Source of the DNA: Acidobacteriota bacterium
GTDB taxonomy: Bacteria > Acidobacteriota > Terriglobia > Terriglobales > Acidobacteriaceae
Direction of reading: 5' to 3'
DNA: 25,308 nucleotides
Assembly: GCA_021780095.1 (NCBI GenBank)
Contig: JAJXZK010000363.1
Coordinates: forward strand, 1 to 25,308
The notes below the pieces were generated by a model. It ran no database searches. It was not told the DNA's origin and was given only the letters and a program-made list of their open reading frames with translations. This document shows positions 7,901-15,502 of this stretch, in pieces (within the stretch, counting starts at the first letter, position 1; each line of letters begins with the position of its first letter). The position numbers and the translations under genes were made by a program.

Positions 7901-8300
7901 TGGCTCGCGTCACTGGGATTGGCGGAATCTTTCTCAAGGCGCAATAGCCGGATCTGATGGCTGCGTGGCATCAGCGTCATCTGTGCCCGGTATGACGCTA
8001 TCGCCCTATTCTGGCGTTGATTTCGAATGGCGTGAAAAAGACTCGCCCGAGACGATCGGGAAAACGATATGGACTCTGTTTCCAACCAATACGGAGGCTT
8101 TTGGCCCCGAGCCGCAACATGCGATGGTTCATTATCGAGTCGACGATCTCGATGGGCTTCTTCGCCAACTGGAAGCCGCAGGTGTCGAGATTGATCTGCA
8201 TCAGCAAAATGATGAATATGGCCGCTTCGCCTGGATCGTCGATCCGGAAGGGAACCGAGTAGAGTTGTGGGAGCCGCAATTGCAAAAAGCTAAGCCCTGA
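7900..8300 (+). pseudogene. VOC/glyoxalase superfamily gene, disrupted
   Basis: The ATG at 7900 overlaps the stop of the ybjQ-like gene and opens MARVTGIGGIFLKAQ, a typical start for VOC proteins of about 130 residues. A TAG at 7945-7947 then interrupts, although the same frame continues with PDLMAAWHQRHL, which still matches the family helix. At about 7977-7998 the reading frame must change; the rest (YSGVDFEWREKDSPETIGKTIW... to VDPEGNRVELWEP, with DPEGNRVELW the usual C-terminal metal-site strand) runs in another frame to the TGA at 8298. A shortened product from GTG 7965 or ATG 7992 would lack the first half of the fold. Sequencing error cannot be excluded, but the break coincides with a 22-base copy of upstream DNA. 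Confidence 0.8.
7974..7998 (+). repeat. Direct repeat, copy 2, with a local hairpin, at the VOC frameshift
   Basis: Bases 7977-7998 are an exact 22-base copy of 7806-7827, about 170 bases downstream. Here, unlike in copy 1, the left flank extends it into a 7-bp inverted repeat, GCGTCAT (7974-7980) / ATGACGC (7992-7998), with an 11-base loop. The frame change in the VOC gene falls in this segment. Confidence 0.85.
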
Positions 8301-8586
8301 AGCCCACTCGATGGATTCTGCGGCTGCCCGCATACGCGTCGACCACGCCGAAAATCCACAGCGCGCCTGCCACAATGGCGAATGGAAGCGTTCCAAGCCC
8401 CAGCGTGAGTGCGCCCAGCAGGCCGCCAATGGACCACAAAATTAACATAAGAGCCATAAGGACGATGCCGCGCAGGACGCGTCCGTCATAGATCTGGCCC
8501 AGTCCGCATAGAAAAGCGGAAAGGAAGGCGGCGAACAGCGGGCTTTTTGATCGGGTTGATGAAAGCTGAAGCGAGGAAGGTGTCAT
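8290..8586 (-). CDS. TM2-like small membrane protein
   Basis: A 98-residue protein. After a short Ser-rich N-terminus, SPLFAAFLSAFLCGLGQIYDGRVLRGIVLM resembles the TM2-type helix, G-x-x-x-Y-x-G turn and second helix. Two or three hydrophobic segments follow up to about residue 85. Function unknown. Its last 11 bases overlap the end of the VOC remnant tail-to-tail. No strong ribosome site is visible before the ATG at 8586. Confidence 0.72.
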   Translation of the reverse strand: MTPSSLQLSSTRSKSPLFAAFLSAFLCGLGQIYDGRVLRGIVLMALMLILWSIGGLLGALTLGLGTLPFAIVAGALWIFGVVDAYAGSRRIHRVGFRA

Positions 8587-9251
8587 GAATAAAACTCGTG
8601 CAGTTTAGGATGCAAGCGACGCCGGTCGCGTGACGCGGAATCCCAGCGTTTATTTTCGCGGGATCGAGGCGCGCAGTGTAGCCCAGTTTGCAGTGCATAC
8701 CGGCGGCTTTTCCGAGAGCGATACACATGCTTTCAACAGGCGCTGTGGGCCGCTCGCCGCGTCATTTCAGCGTGTCGGCGCAAGCGGTGCAAGTCTAGAT
8801 TGAAATCGCGTGAATTTCACCGAAGTTTCGCCCTTTACACAGGGCTGTTAGGTTCGTACTCTAGGCGAGCGTCGATGGAAACAGAAACGCACCTCTTTCG
8901 CCTATTTTGATTCACACAACTTGAACTTGGAACGGAAGACCCAGCACATTCGCGACAGGTCCCGCTGAGAACCCTCCATTGGCTCGCACAGTTTTTTATC
9001 GAGTGGATGGTATCGGTATGGAGAACGGCGCGACAGGCAAAAGTGTGCCTGATTTTCCGTTTCCCGCAGTCCGCGTCGCCAAGGCGACCCGAACCGCATA
9101 GGGTGCATTGCAGCCCCGCGTCTCGCGTGTTACACGAGATGCGCTGCTGGCGCTCGCGGGAAGTGCTGCGACTTTTTGCAGCGGACTGCGGCTGAACCAC
9201 CTTGTTCCCTTGCCGGGGAACGCGCGGTGTCGTGCTTGCAGGGAGTAATGA
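8587..9251. other. Long intergenic region before the receiver gene
   Basis: 665 bases without a convincing gene; open frames here (for example a minus-strand frame over 8835-9200) show no family resemblance and no ribosome site. It holds a hairpin CAGGCA/TGCCTG (9034-9051) followed by ATTTT, a larger folded segment at 9064-9191, a small hairpin GTTCCC/GGGAAC (9204-9221), and AGGGAG (9240-9245) as the ribosome site of the receiver gene. Confidence 0.6.
9064..9191 (+). ncRNA. Candidate structured RNA or 5' leader
   Basis: A perfect 11-bp outer stem, CCGCAGTCCGC (9064-9074) / GCGGACTGCGG (9181-9191), encloses a tight hairpin GTCGC/GCGAC (9075-9088), a bulged hairpin GGGTGC/GCAgCCC (9101-9116) and a 12-position stem with one mismatch and one G-U pair (9117-9128 with 9132-9143, loop GTT). 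I recognise no known RNA family. It lies 60 bases before the receiver gene, so it could be a leader or a separate small RNA; strand is assumed from the downstream gene. Confidence 0.25.
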
Positions 9252-9686
9252 ATGCGTCCAAAAAAAGTGATTCTGTGCGTCGATGACAATGATCAGGCTT
9301 TGTCTGTCCGCAAATTTGTACTGGAGACCCGTGGTTATCGCGTGTTAACGGCGAAGAGCGCCGAAGAAGCGGTTGAATTGTACGATCGAGGCCGGGTCGA
9401 CCTGGTCATCACCGATTTGGTGATGCCGCACTGCAACGGAAACGATTTGATTATGCAGCTGAAGGAAATTGCACCATGGGTTCCGGCCGTGCTGGTCAGC
9501 GGCAGCATTAAGCAATTCGATCCCACCACGCGCGCGGATGCTTTCCTACCCAAAGGCGCGTGCTCCCCCCAGGAATTGCTGGAGCGGGTTCGAGTGCTGT
9601 TGGTGCGGAAACGCGGGCCCAAGAAAATGACCGCTCCGCAGTCCGTTGCGGAACGAAACCTCGTTCGCGAGCAGGTCGTTGCATAG
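9252..9686 (+). CDS. Stand-alone response-regulator receiver protein
   Basis: A 144-residue CheY-like protein. The acidic pair D11-D12 (LCVDDND), phospho-acceptor D55 (DLVITDLVMP), switch residue S83 (LVSGS) and K101 (FLPKG) are all present, so phosphorylation by a partner kinase is expected. After the receiver (to about 120) comes only a basic tail, with no DNA-binding or enzymatic output domain. It probably signals by protein contact; no histidine kinase is adjacent. AGGGAG (9240-9245) lies 6 bases before the ATG. The GNAT gene follows after 6 bases and is probably co-transcribed. Confidence 0.92.
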   Translation: MRPKKVILCVDDNDQALSVRKFVLETRGYRVLTAKSAEEAVELYDRGRVDLVITDLVMPHCNGNDLIMQLKEIAPWVPAVLVSGSIKQFDPTTRADAFLPKGACSPQELLERVRVLLVRKRGPKKMTAPQSVAERNLVREQVVA

Positions 9687-9692
9687 CGCAAG

Positions 9693-10184
9693 ATGCACTC
9701 CATCCTTAGTGAGCCTCAAGGGCGCTCCGTTCGGATCGTTCGCTTGTCGAGATCCAACGACGACGCGATTCATTTGCTGCGGGAATATTACGAGGCGGTG
9801 AGTGTCATCCAACGGGACGCTCCAAGTGTGATCCAGAAGATCATCGACGACCCATGTTCGGGCGTGTGGCTCGCCTATTGGGGAGAAAGCGCTGTCGGAT
9901 GCGTCGTGCTGCGAACGCTTGCCTCCATTCCGTTCGCGGCGGAATGCAAACGCCTCTATGTGCAGCCGACGGCGCGGGGACATGGTATCGCAGACAAACT
10001 GATGGACGCGCTGGAGAATTTCGCGCGCAGCCATGGTCTCCGTTGGATTTACCTGGATAGCTATGACGATCTGAAAGCCGCGATTTCTCTGTATCGGAAG
10101 CGTGACTACATGAAATGCAAATGCTACAACGACAACCCGCAGGCGACCGTTTTCCTTCGCAAGAATCTCGGGCGCCGGCCGTAA
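9693..10184 (+). CDS. GNAT family N-acetyltransferase
   Basis: A 163-residue single-domain acetyltransferase. The acetyl-CoA motif A is RLYVQPTARGHGIADKLM (87-104), with the Q/R-x-x-G-x-G/A loop seen as RGHGIA. The following helix and strand LRWIYLDSYDDLKAAISLYRKRDY are the usual motif B ending in the Y-x-K/R-x-G/D-Y region. The acceptor cannot be predicted. It is 6 bases downstream of the receiver gene with only a weak purine patch before the ATG, pointing to coupling. Confidence 0.9.
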   Translation: MHSILSEPQGRSVRIVRLSRSNDDAIHLLREYYEAVSVIQRDAPSVIQKIIDDPCSGVWLAYWGESAVGCVVLRTLASIPFAAECKRLYVQPTARGHGIADKLMDALENFARSHGLRWIYLDSYDDLKAAISLYRKRDYMKCKCYNDNPQATVFLRKNLGRRP

Positions 10185-10265
10185 CCCGCTCGGCTTATTG
10201 CGGCACAAGCCGAATGTCGGTCTGTCCGGTGTGGTGTTCTGGCGCAGTCGGTACAATAGAAGAGA

Positions 10266-10985
10266 ATGCAGCCCGTTATTGTCGCCGAAAATCTCGGAAA
10301 AGTTTATCGCACAGGAAAAGTAGAAGTCCACGCGCTGCGGTCGGTTTCGTTCTCCGTGGCCGCAGGCGAGTTTGTCAGCATCGTCGGCCCTTCAGGCAGC
10401 GGAAAATCTACCCTGTTCTATAGCCTCGGCGGCCTCACTCGTCCGTCCTCAGGCCGGTTGTTGATTGACGGAGTCGACTTCGCTTCGTTGAAAGACGCGG
10501 AACGCACTCGATTGCGCAAACATAAGATCGGCTTTGTCTTCCAGAAATTCAACCTGCTGCCAACTTTAAGCGCCATGGACAACATTGTGCTGGCTCACGA
10601 GATCGCCTCAGGTACAAAAAAACTGGATAAGGCATATTTCGATCATCTGACGGACTTGCTTGGTATTCGGGGGCGACTTCATCATCGGCCATCGGAGTTA
10701 TCCGGCGGCGAACAGCAACGCGTCGCCATCGCGCGCGCTTTGATTGCGCGTCCCGCGATTGTGCTTGCGGACGAACCGACCGGCAACCTTGATTCCAAAA
10801 ACTCTGACGCTGTGTTAGCGGTCCTGCGCCGTTCCAATCAGGAACTCAAACAGACGGTCATGATGATCACGCACAATCCAGAAGCCGCTGCGGTTGGCGA
10901 TCGCATTCTGCACATGCGCGACGGGGAAATGCTGGACGCCGAGTCGCACGCTGCACTCGAAGCGAACTCCGCGAACTCGATCTAA
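10266..10985 (+). CDS. ABC transporter ATP-binding protein, LolD/MacB type
   Basis: A 239-residue cassette of the LolD/MacB/FtsE type. Walker A GPSGSGKS (41-48), Q-loop [18 protein letters not shown] (90-107), signature LSGGEQQR (145-152), Walker [14 protein letters not shown] (165-177) and H-loop ITHN (201-204). This subclass powers extraction of lipoproteins, drugs or peptides by mechanotransmission with a four-helix permease of the FtsX/MacB type. No such permease is next to it: the gene is followed by a gap and tRNA genes. AGAAGAG lies just before the ATG. It may work with a permease coded elsewhere. Confidence 0.93.
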   Translation: MQPVIVAENLGKVYRTGKVEVHALRSVSFSVAAGEFVSIVGPSGSGKSTLFYSLGGLTRPSSGRLLIDGVDFASLKDAERTRLRKHKIGFVFQKFNLLPTLSAMDNIVLAHEIASGTKKLDKAYFDHLTDLLGIRGRLHHRPSELSGGEQQRVAIARALIARPAIVLADEPTGNLDSKNSDAVLAVLRRSNQELKQTVMMITHNPEAAAVGDRILHMRDGEMLDAESHAALEANSANSI

Positions 10986-11397
10986 ACCTGGCTCGAATGA
11001 CAATCCAACACCGATAGGTTCTTACCTTCGGCGTCGCGCTGGGGTGCATCGAAGTGGATCGCCTGTATTGTTGATCACGTTCAGAATCGCGACGTGATTG
11101 CCAAGCGCCGCTCACCCGAAAGAAAACATCGTGCAGCGAGATGGGATTTTTCTCTCGAGCGATGGGAGTCAGTGTGATTCTGGTGGAGGGTAGGGAGCCC
11201 ACTGGCCGGCTGGAGGATCGAGCACGCCCACAAAGACCATATTTCCAGTCGGACCCGGTCCATTGGCCCCCACTCGGTGTTTCTCGAAATCCATTGCGTA
11301 CCCTTGCAACCGGCATCGATAATTTAACCGGTCCAGATTGCGCCGGGATTGCGTTGACCCAATGCATACCATCCCGATATACTTCAATCCAGTAAGG
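10986..11397. other. Intergenic region between the ABC ATPase and tRNA-Gly
   Basis: 412 bases with no supported gene. A minus-strand open frame crosses the region and continues through the antisense of tRNA-Gly, which shows it is not a real gene. I see no clear terminator for the ATPase and no clear tRNA promoter. Confidence 0.55.
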
Positions 11398-11472
11398 GCG
11401 GGAGTAGCTCAGTGGTAGAGCGCGACCTTGCCAAGGTCGAAGTCGCGGGTTCGACCCCCGTCTCCCGCTCCA
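11398..11472 (+). tRNA. tRNA-Gly (anticodon GCC)
   Basis: 75 bases including an encoded CCA. Acceptor GCGGGAG (11398-11404) pairs with CTCCCGC (11462-11468), discriminator T. D-arm GCTC/GAGC; anticodon stem CGACC/GGTCG around TTGCCAA, anticodon GCC; T-arm GCGGG-TTCGACC-CCCGT. All arms are sound. Confidence 0.97.
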
Positions 11473-11536
11473 GCGGCGTGTCGCTGCCAACCTTCCCATG
11501 CCAGCAGCCACGGTTCATGTTTCATGTTGCTCATCA

Positions 11537-11636
<100 letters not shown>

Positions 11637-12005
11637 CCACAGAGTTAGCTATTGTTGTCTCCCTGTCGCTTTTTCGTCCTCTATGGTGGTAAATCGGCCA
11701 AAATAGGGCCGATTCGTACTGGGGGCGGACAAAAAGGGGACAAGGATTCCTGGATCGAATGCATAGCCCTGCAAACGGTTCCACCGATATGCTGCAGGGC
11801 CTTTCCATGTGCATTGCCAATCTGCCGCCATCGAATGCCCCTTTTTCGGGCGCCCCACAACCATCCCATTCTGTCCAGACGGCCACTCTTCCATCCTTAC
11901 TTTTCAATAGTTCAACTGCTGGAAAGAGGATCATCGCTTTGCGCTCAGCAAGCCCGTCTTGACGAGCGCACCGAGACGAATTTTGCTGAGGAGGTAGTTT
12001 ACTGC
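11637..12005. other. Post-tRNA intergenic region
   Basis: 369 bases with no recognisable gene. It holds two perfect 8-bp inverted repeats: AATCGGCC/GGCCGATT (11692-11699, 11707-11714) and GCCCTGCA/TGCAGGGC (11766-11773, 11793-11800). Open frames on either strand show no family resemblance. It sits where integrated elements often start (3' side of a tRNA gene), but no integrase or attachment repeat is visible. Confidence 0.5.
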
Positions 12006-13025
12006 TTATTTCTTACGAGGTCGTCCGACAGACTCCCGCAATATGAGCTCAGTTGAGATGCGAATCTCAATTCCAGGACGGTCTTGCTCAATCATCGCAA
12101 TGAGAGTTTCGACTGCGCATTGACCGATTTCTCCCCTGGAGATATTGACGCTCGTGAGCGGTGGGTCGGTGTACTCGCAAAATGGGCCGTTATCAAAACC
12201 GATGATGGAGATGTCGTCTGGTATTTTTTTCCCTGCTCTCTGAAGACCACGCAAGAGTCCAATTGCGTGTGGATCGGCGTTGGCGATAACGCCCGTGAAT
12301 TCGAATTGGTCGAGTGCTATTTGTGCGCATTCAAGACCAGCTTGAAAAGGTGTTCTGCCGAAGCAGGACAATTTATGCGCTGTCAAACCCGGGAAGCGGC
12401 CTATCGCTGCTTGGAACGCCTCTGACCGGAGCCTATGCGAGAAAAACTGACGAGGCAGCGCCGGGAGAGGCGGGTTCTCAACAAAAAGAATGTTTTCGTG
12501 CCCTAGGTCGACTAGGCAACGTACAGCGCGATAGATTCCTCCTTCATAGTCGATGCGGAGATTTGCGGTAGTAGCATCTACCGTGCCGACATCCTCAAAC
12601 AAGGTGGGGATCTTTCGCTCGCGAACCATATCGAGTATTGAGTCCTCCATCTCGGAGGTCATGATGAGTAGCCCATCAATTCGCATTCCGATCATGTACT
12701 TGATCGCTTCGCTCATGCGATCGATGGAGAATTGCGTCACAGAGATAAGAACCTGATAGCCCCTCCGAAGGGAATGTTCCTGCACAATTTGAACGATCTC
12801 GGAAAAGAACGGATTCACAATGTCCGAAATGATGACACCGACGATACTCGAGCGCCCGCGTGCCAACGTTTGTGCGTAAAGATTCGGCTCGTAATTCAGG
12901 GTACGAATCGCATCTAGAACTCGCCTTTTCGTTTTAGGTTTGACAATGTCCTGGTTATTAACCACGGCAGAGACCGTAGCCGTCGAGACACCCGCCAATT
13001 TCGCTACATCATCGATGCTGGACAT
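12006..13025 (-). CDS. LacI family transcriptional regulator
   Basis: A 339-residue LacI/GalR regulator. The N-terminal helix-turn-helix is SIDDVAKLAGVSTATVSAVVNN (3-24), with the hinge helix around YEPNLYAQTLARGRS (45-59). The sugar-binding periplasmic-binding-like domain fills 60-330 (VGVIISDIVNPFFSEIVQ, IIGFDNGPFCEYTDPPLTSVN). The SAVVN core of the recognition region is standard. It probably binds the AATCTAAGC palindromes found upstream of its own gene and of the TonB receptor gene. The effector is unknown; the neighbouring RhaT permease, receptor and glycosidase suggest a mono- or oligosaccharide. The length is full. Confidence 0.95.
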   Translation of the reverse strand: MSSIDDVAKLAGVSTATVSAVVNNQDIVKPKTKRRVLDAIRTLNYEPNLYAQTLARGRSSIVGVIISDIVNPFFSEIVQIVQEHSLRRGYQVLISVTQFSIDRMSEAIKYMIGMRIDGLLIMTSEMEDSILDMVRERKIPTLFEDVGTVDATTANLRIDYEGGIYRAVRCLVDLGHENILFVENPPLPALPRQFFSHRLRSEAFQAAIGRFPGLTAHKLSCFGRTPFQAGLECAQIALDQFEFTGVIANADPHAIGLLRGLQRAGKKIPDDISIIGFDNGPFCEYTDPPLTSVNISRGEIGQCAVETLIAMIEQDRPGIEIRISTELILRESVGRPRKK

Positions 13026-13076
13026 ATTTGCTCGCTACTAAGTGATGACGTTCAGAGGGCAAAAGCTAACAGCGCA

Positions 13077-13096
13077 TTTTCGAATCGCTTAGATTT
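13077..13096 (-). promoter_or_regulatory. Candidate LacI-type operator upstream of the regulator gene
   Basis: On the minus strand this contains AATCTAAGCGATTC (13082-13095), identical to the core at 17296-17309. It lies 52-71 bases upstream of the regulator start, fitting autoregulation. Confidence 0.55.
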
Positions 13097-13299
13097 TAGT
13101 CAAATTAGCCAACTTGAGTGATGAAGCGCGTCCTCGGTAAGGGAATTGTACCGCATGGAGACACCATGGCGGCTGGTGCTATCGAGATACAGAGAGGTTA
13201 TACGGGCAGGCCACGCCGCCTCAAGCTCGATCCAATAATCCTACCTGGAGTCGTTCATTTCATCCATGCTTCTCTCACGACCCGGTGGGAGGATAGCCG

Positions 13300-15159
13300 C
13301 TATCGGGCGGACGACTTGGTGGCTGTCTCCACTGGGCAGGCTTTGCCGCCGCACAGGGCAGCGGTGATTCCCTTGCCCTCCGTGACCGTATAGACGCGGT
13401 CGACGACATGCAGCTTGAGCGTTTCCTTCGCCCCACTGGGCCAGTGGATTTCAACATTGTCGATTTTCGTTGCGTTACCGATCCCAAAGTGGACACGCAT
13501 GTCATTGGAAGACAGATAGCTGCCGCCGCTGAGAACATCGCCTCGCTGGCGCATTCCATCCGCATTCAGGTACACCGTGGCACCGACCGCATCGCGCGGG
13601 CTCTTCGGGCCGCCAATCAGGTGCAGTTCCACCCAGTGGTGGTGGTCCGGGGCCACATTGCGGAGCAGGACCGGTACGCCGTCCATGTTGTTGATGACGA
13701 CGTCGATCTTGCCATCATTGAACAGGTCGCCAAAGGCCGCCCCGCGACCCACGCTGACCACGGCCAGTCCCGTTCCTTCAACGGCGGGCACGAGCGCAAA
13801 CTTTCCGTTCTTCAGGTTGTGAAACAGCAGCGGCCGCTCCGCATAGCTGGTGCCCCAATCCGGGTGCTGATCCACGTTGGGATAGACATGGCCGTTCACG
13901 ATCAGAAGATCCTTCCATCCGTCATTGTCGTAGTCGAGAAATCCATCGCCAAAGCCGACAAACGGAATGCTGGGCTCCGCAATACCAGCCTGATAGCTGG
14001 CATCGGTGAAGTTTCCCTTTCCGTCGTTGCGGAAGACTACGTCATAATCGTCCGAGAAGGTGGTGTTGACGATGTCCAGATGTCCGTTGTTCTCATAATC
14101 GCCGGCAGCGATGCCCATATTTGCCACCTCGCGGCCATCGGCATTCAACGCATAGCCGCTCTCCATGCTCTGGTCTTCAAATGTTCCATTCCCGTGGTTG
14201 ATATAGAGATAATTCGGCGTGGAGTCGTTGGCGACTAGAAGATCAGGCTTACCGTCATTATTGACATCGGCAAACAGCGCTCCCAGCCCGTAATATCCAT
14301 CAGGATCGCTGACTCCAAGTTTCTGGCTTACATCGGTGAAGGTGCCATCTCCGTTGTTGTGAAACAGATGGTCATGTTCCCCTGGGAGTCCACGAGGACC
14401 GCACATGACGGGCGTGCCACGAAATTGACAGAATCTGGAGTCGATATTCTTGGCCCCCGGAAGGTTATTGTCATAGTGGATATAGCCATCGACAAAGAGA
14501 TCGAGTCTGCCATCGCCGTCGTAGTCTCCAAACGTTGCTCCGGCAGACCAGGTGCCAAGGGTCACTCCAGCCTTCTGTGCGATATCTGTGAACGTGCCAT
14601 CGTGGTTATTGCGATAGAGTCGATTCTTGCCAAAGTTTGTGACGTAGAGATCGGGCCAGCCATCATTATCAACGTCACCCACGGCGCAGCCGTACCCCCA
14701 GCGGTCGTTGGTCAGACCAGCCTGGGTAGTCACGTTTGTGAATGTTCCATCGTGATTGTTGTGAAACAGTGCCGACTGAGGGGCGGCTTCCTTGCCATCG
14801 AGCGCTTTGTAGGTGGAACCATTCACCAGGTAAATATCGAGCCATCCATCGTTGTCGTAGTCAAGCAGACAGACTCCCGGGCCTTTCGCTTCCACAATGA
14901 ATTTCTTCTCCGGAGTACCCGCTGTATGATGCCAGGTGGTGAGGCCCGCTTGCCTGGCAATATCCATGAAGACCACCGGGCCTGTCTTTATGAAGCCGCC
15001 GGCAGTGATGGGCCGATGTTGCGAATCGTAGATAGCCTGGGATGCCGCGCCGGCAGCCATTCCGCCCTGTTGCGGCGGGGCAGCCTGGGTCCATCCGTAT
15101 GATGCCGCTAGAAGGAGTACGGGGACAAAGAGACGCGAAAACAGTGCATGACCAATCAA
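13300..15159 (-). CDS. Exported CRTAC1/ASPIC-UnbV FG-GAP repeat protein
   Basis: A 619-residue secreted protein. A signal peptide (about 1-26, ALFSRLFVPVLLLAASYGWTQA) is followed by a seven-blade type FG-GAP/VCBS propeller with calcium loops such as DYDNDGWLDIYLV, DVDNDGWPDLYVT, DYDGDGRLDLFVD, DVNNDGKPDLLVA, DYDNDGWKDLLIV and DLFNDGKIDVVIN. The C-terminal ASPIC/UnbV domain (about 505-600) includes NDMRVHFGIGNATKIDNVEIHWPSG. Such proteins are numerous in Acidobacteria and often lie near TonB receptors and TPR proteins; a role in surface binding of glycans or scaffolding is inferred only. The start is a TTG at 15159 with GAGGAA a few bases upstream. Confidence 0.92.
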   Translation of the reverse strand: MIGHALFSRLFVPVLLLAASYGWTQAAPPQQGGMAAGAASQAIYDSQHRPITAGGFIKTGPVVFMDIARQAGLTTWHHTAGTPEKKFIVEAKGPGVCLLDYDNDGWLDIYLVNGSTYKALDGKEAAPQSALFHNNHDGTFTNVTTQAGLTNDRWGYGCAVGDVDNDGWPDLYVTNFGKNRLYRNNHDGTFTDIAQKAGVTLGTWSAGATFGDYDGDGRLDLFVDGYIHYDNNLPGAKNIDSRFCQFRGTPVMCGPRGLPGEHDHLFHNNGDGTFTDVSQKLGVSDPDGYYGLGALFADVNNDGKPDLLVANDSTPNYLYINHGNGTFEDQSMESGYALNADGREVANMGIAAGDYENNGHLDIVNTTFSDDYDVVFRNDGKGNFTDASYQAGIAEPSIPFVGFGDGFLDYDNDGWKDLLIVNGHVYPNVDQHPDWGTSYAERPLLFHNLKNGKFALVPAVEGTGLAVVSVGRGAAFGDLFNDGKIDVVINNMDGVPVLLRNVAPDHHHWVELHLIGGPKSPRDAVGATVYLNADGMRQRGDVLSGGSYLSSNDMRVHFGIGNATKIDNVEIHWPSGAKETLKLHVVDRVYTVTEGKGITAALCGGKACPVETATKSSAR

Positions 15160-15502
15160 AATATTCCTCAGCTACGGAGGAATTGTACCCCATTAATCCT
15201 GGCCAAGCATATCGGCCTTGGTGACCGCAATGAAGCCAGCGGTTCCCTGCGACTTGTACAGTTTCTGCCTCTGAACCAGTTCGCCCCATCCGCAAGATCG
15301 AAGCCGTGATCGAGTCGAATAAATCGTTTTCGTGTGCACGACCGTGATGAAAACTCGATGAGGGTTCGTTTCGCAATCGTAGAAGCCCAGATTAACGATT
15401 TTGTAAATACCAGCAACGGTGACACAATCGAGAAAATCGGCCTGCGGATACGATTTGCTATAAACCAGACTGCTCCACCTCAACTGTGAGTGTTGGACTC
15501 CT
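15160..15502. other. Divergent promoter region between the CRTAC1 and RhaT genes
   Basis: 343 bases between two divergently read genes, so it should hold both promoters. A near-palindrome TCGTG-TG-CACGA lies at 15330-15341. Short minus-strand open frames here (15168-15425, 15193-15483) resemble nothing known and lack ribosome sites. No AATCTAAGC motif was found here. Confidence 0.5.

Noticed and set aside
7945..7998. Stop-codon readthrough plus programmed frameshifting in the VOC gene.
   Set aside because: No slippery heptamer or readthrough context is visible, and the copied 22 bases explain the frame change more simply.
8835..9200. A 121-codon minus-strand frame in the gap before the receiver gene.
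   Set aside because: Composition is unlike the neighbouring proteins, there is no ribosome site, and it crosses the folded RNA candidate.
10867..11511. A 214-codon minus-strand open frame.
   Set aside because: It runs through the antisense of tRNA-Gly and overlaps the end of the ABC ATPase gene; it has no family resemblance.
15168..15483. Minus-strand frames of 85-96 codons between the CRTAC1 and RhaT genes.
   Set aside because: They occupy a divergent promoter region, resemble nothing known and lack start signals.
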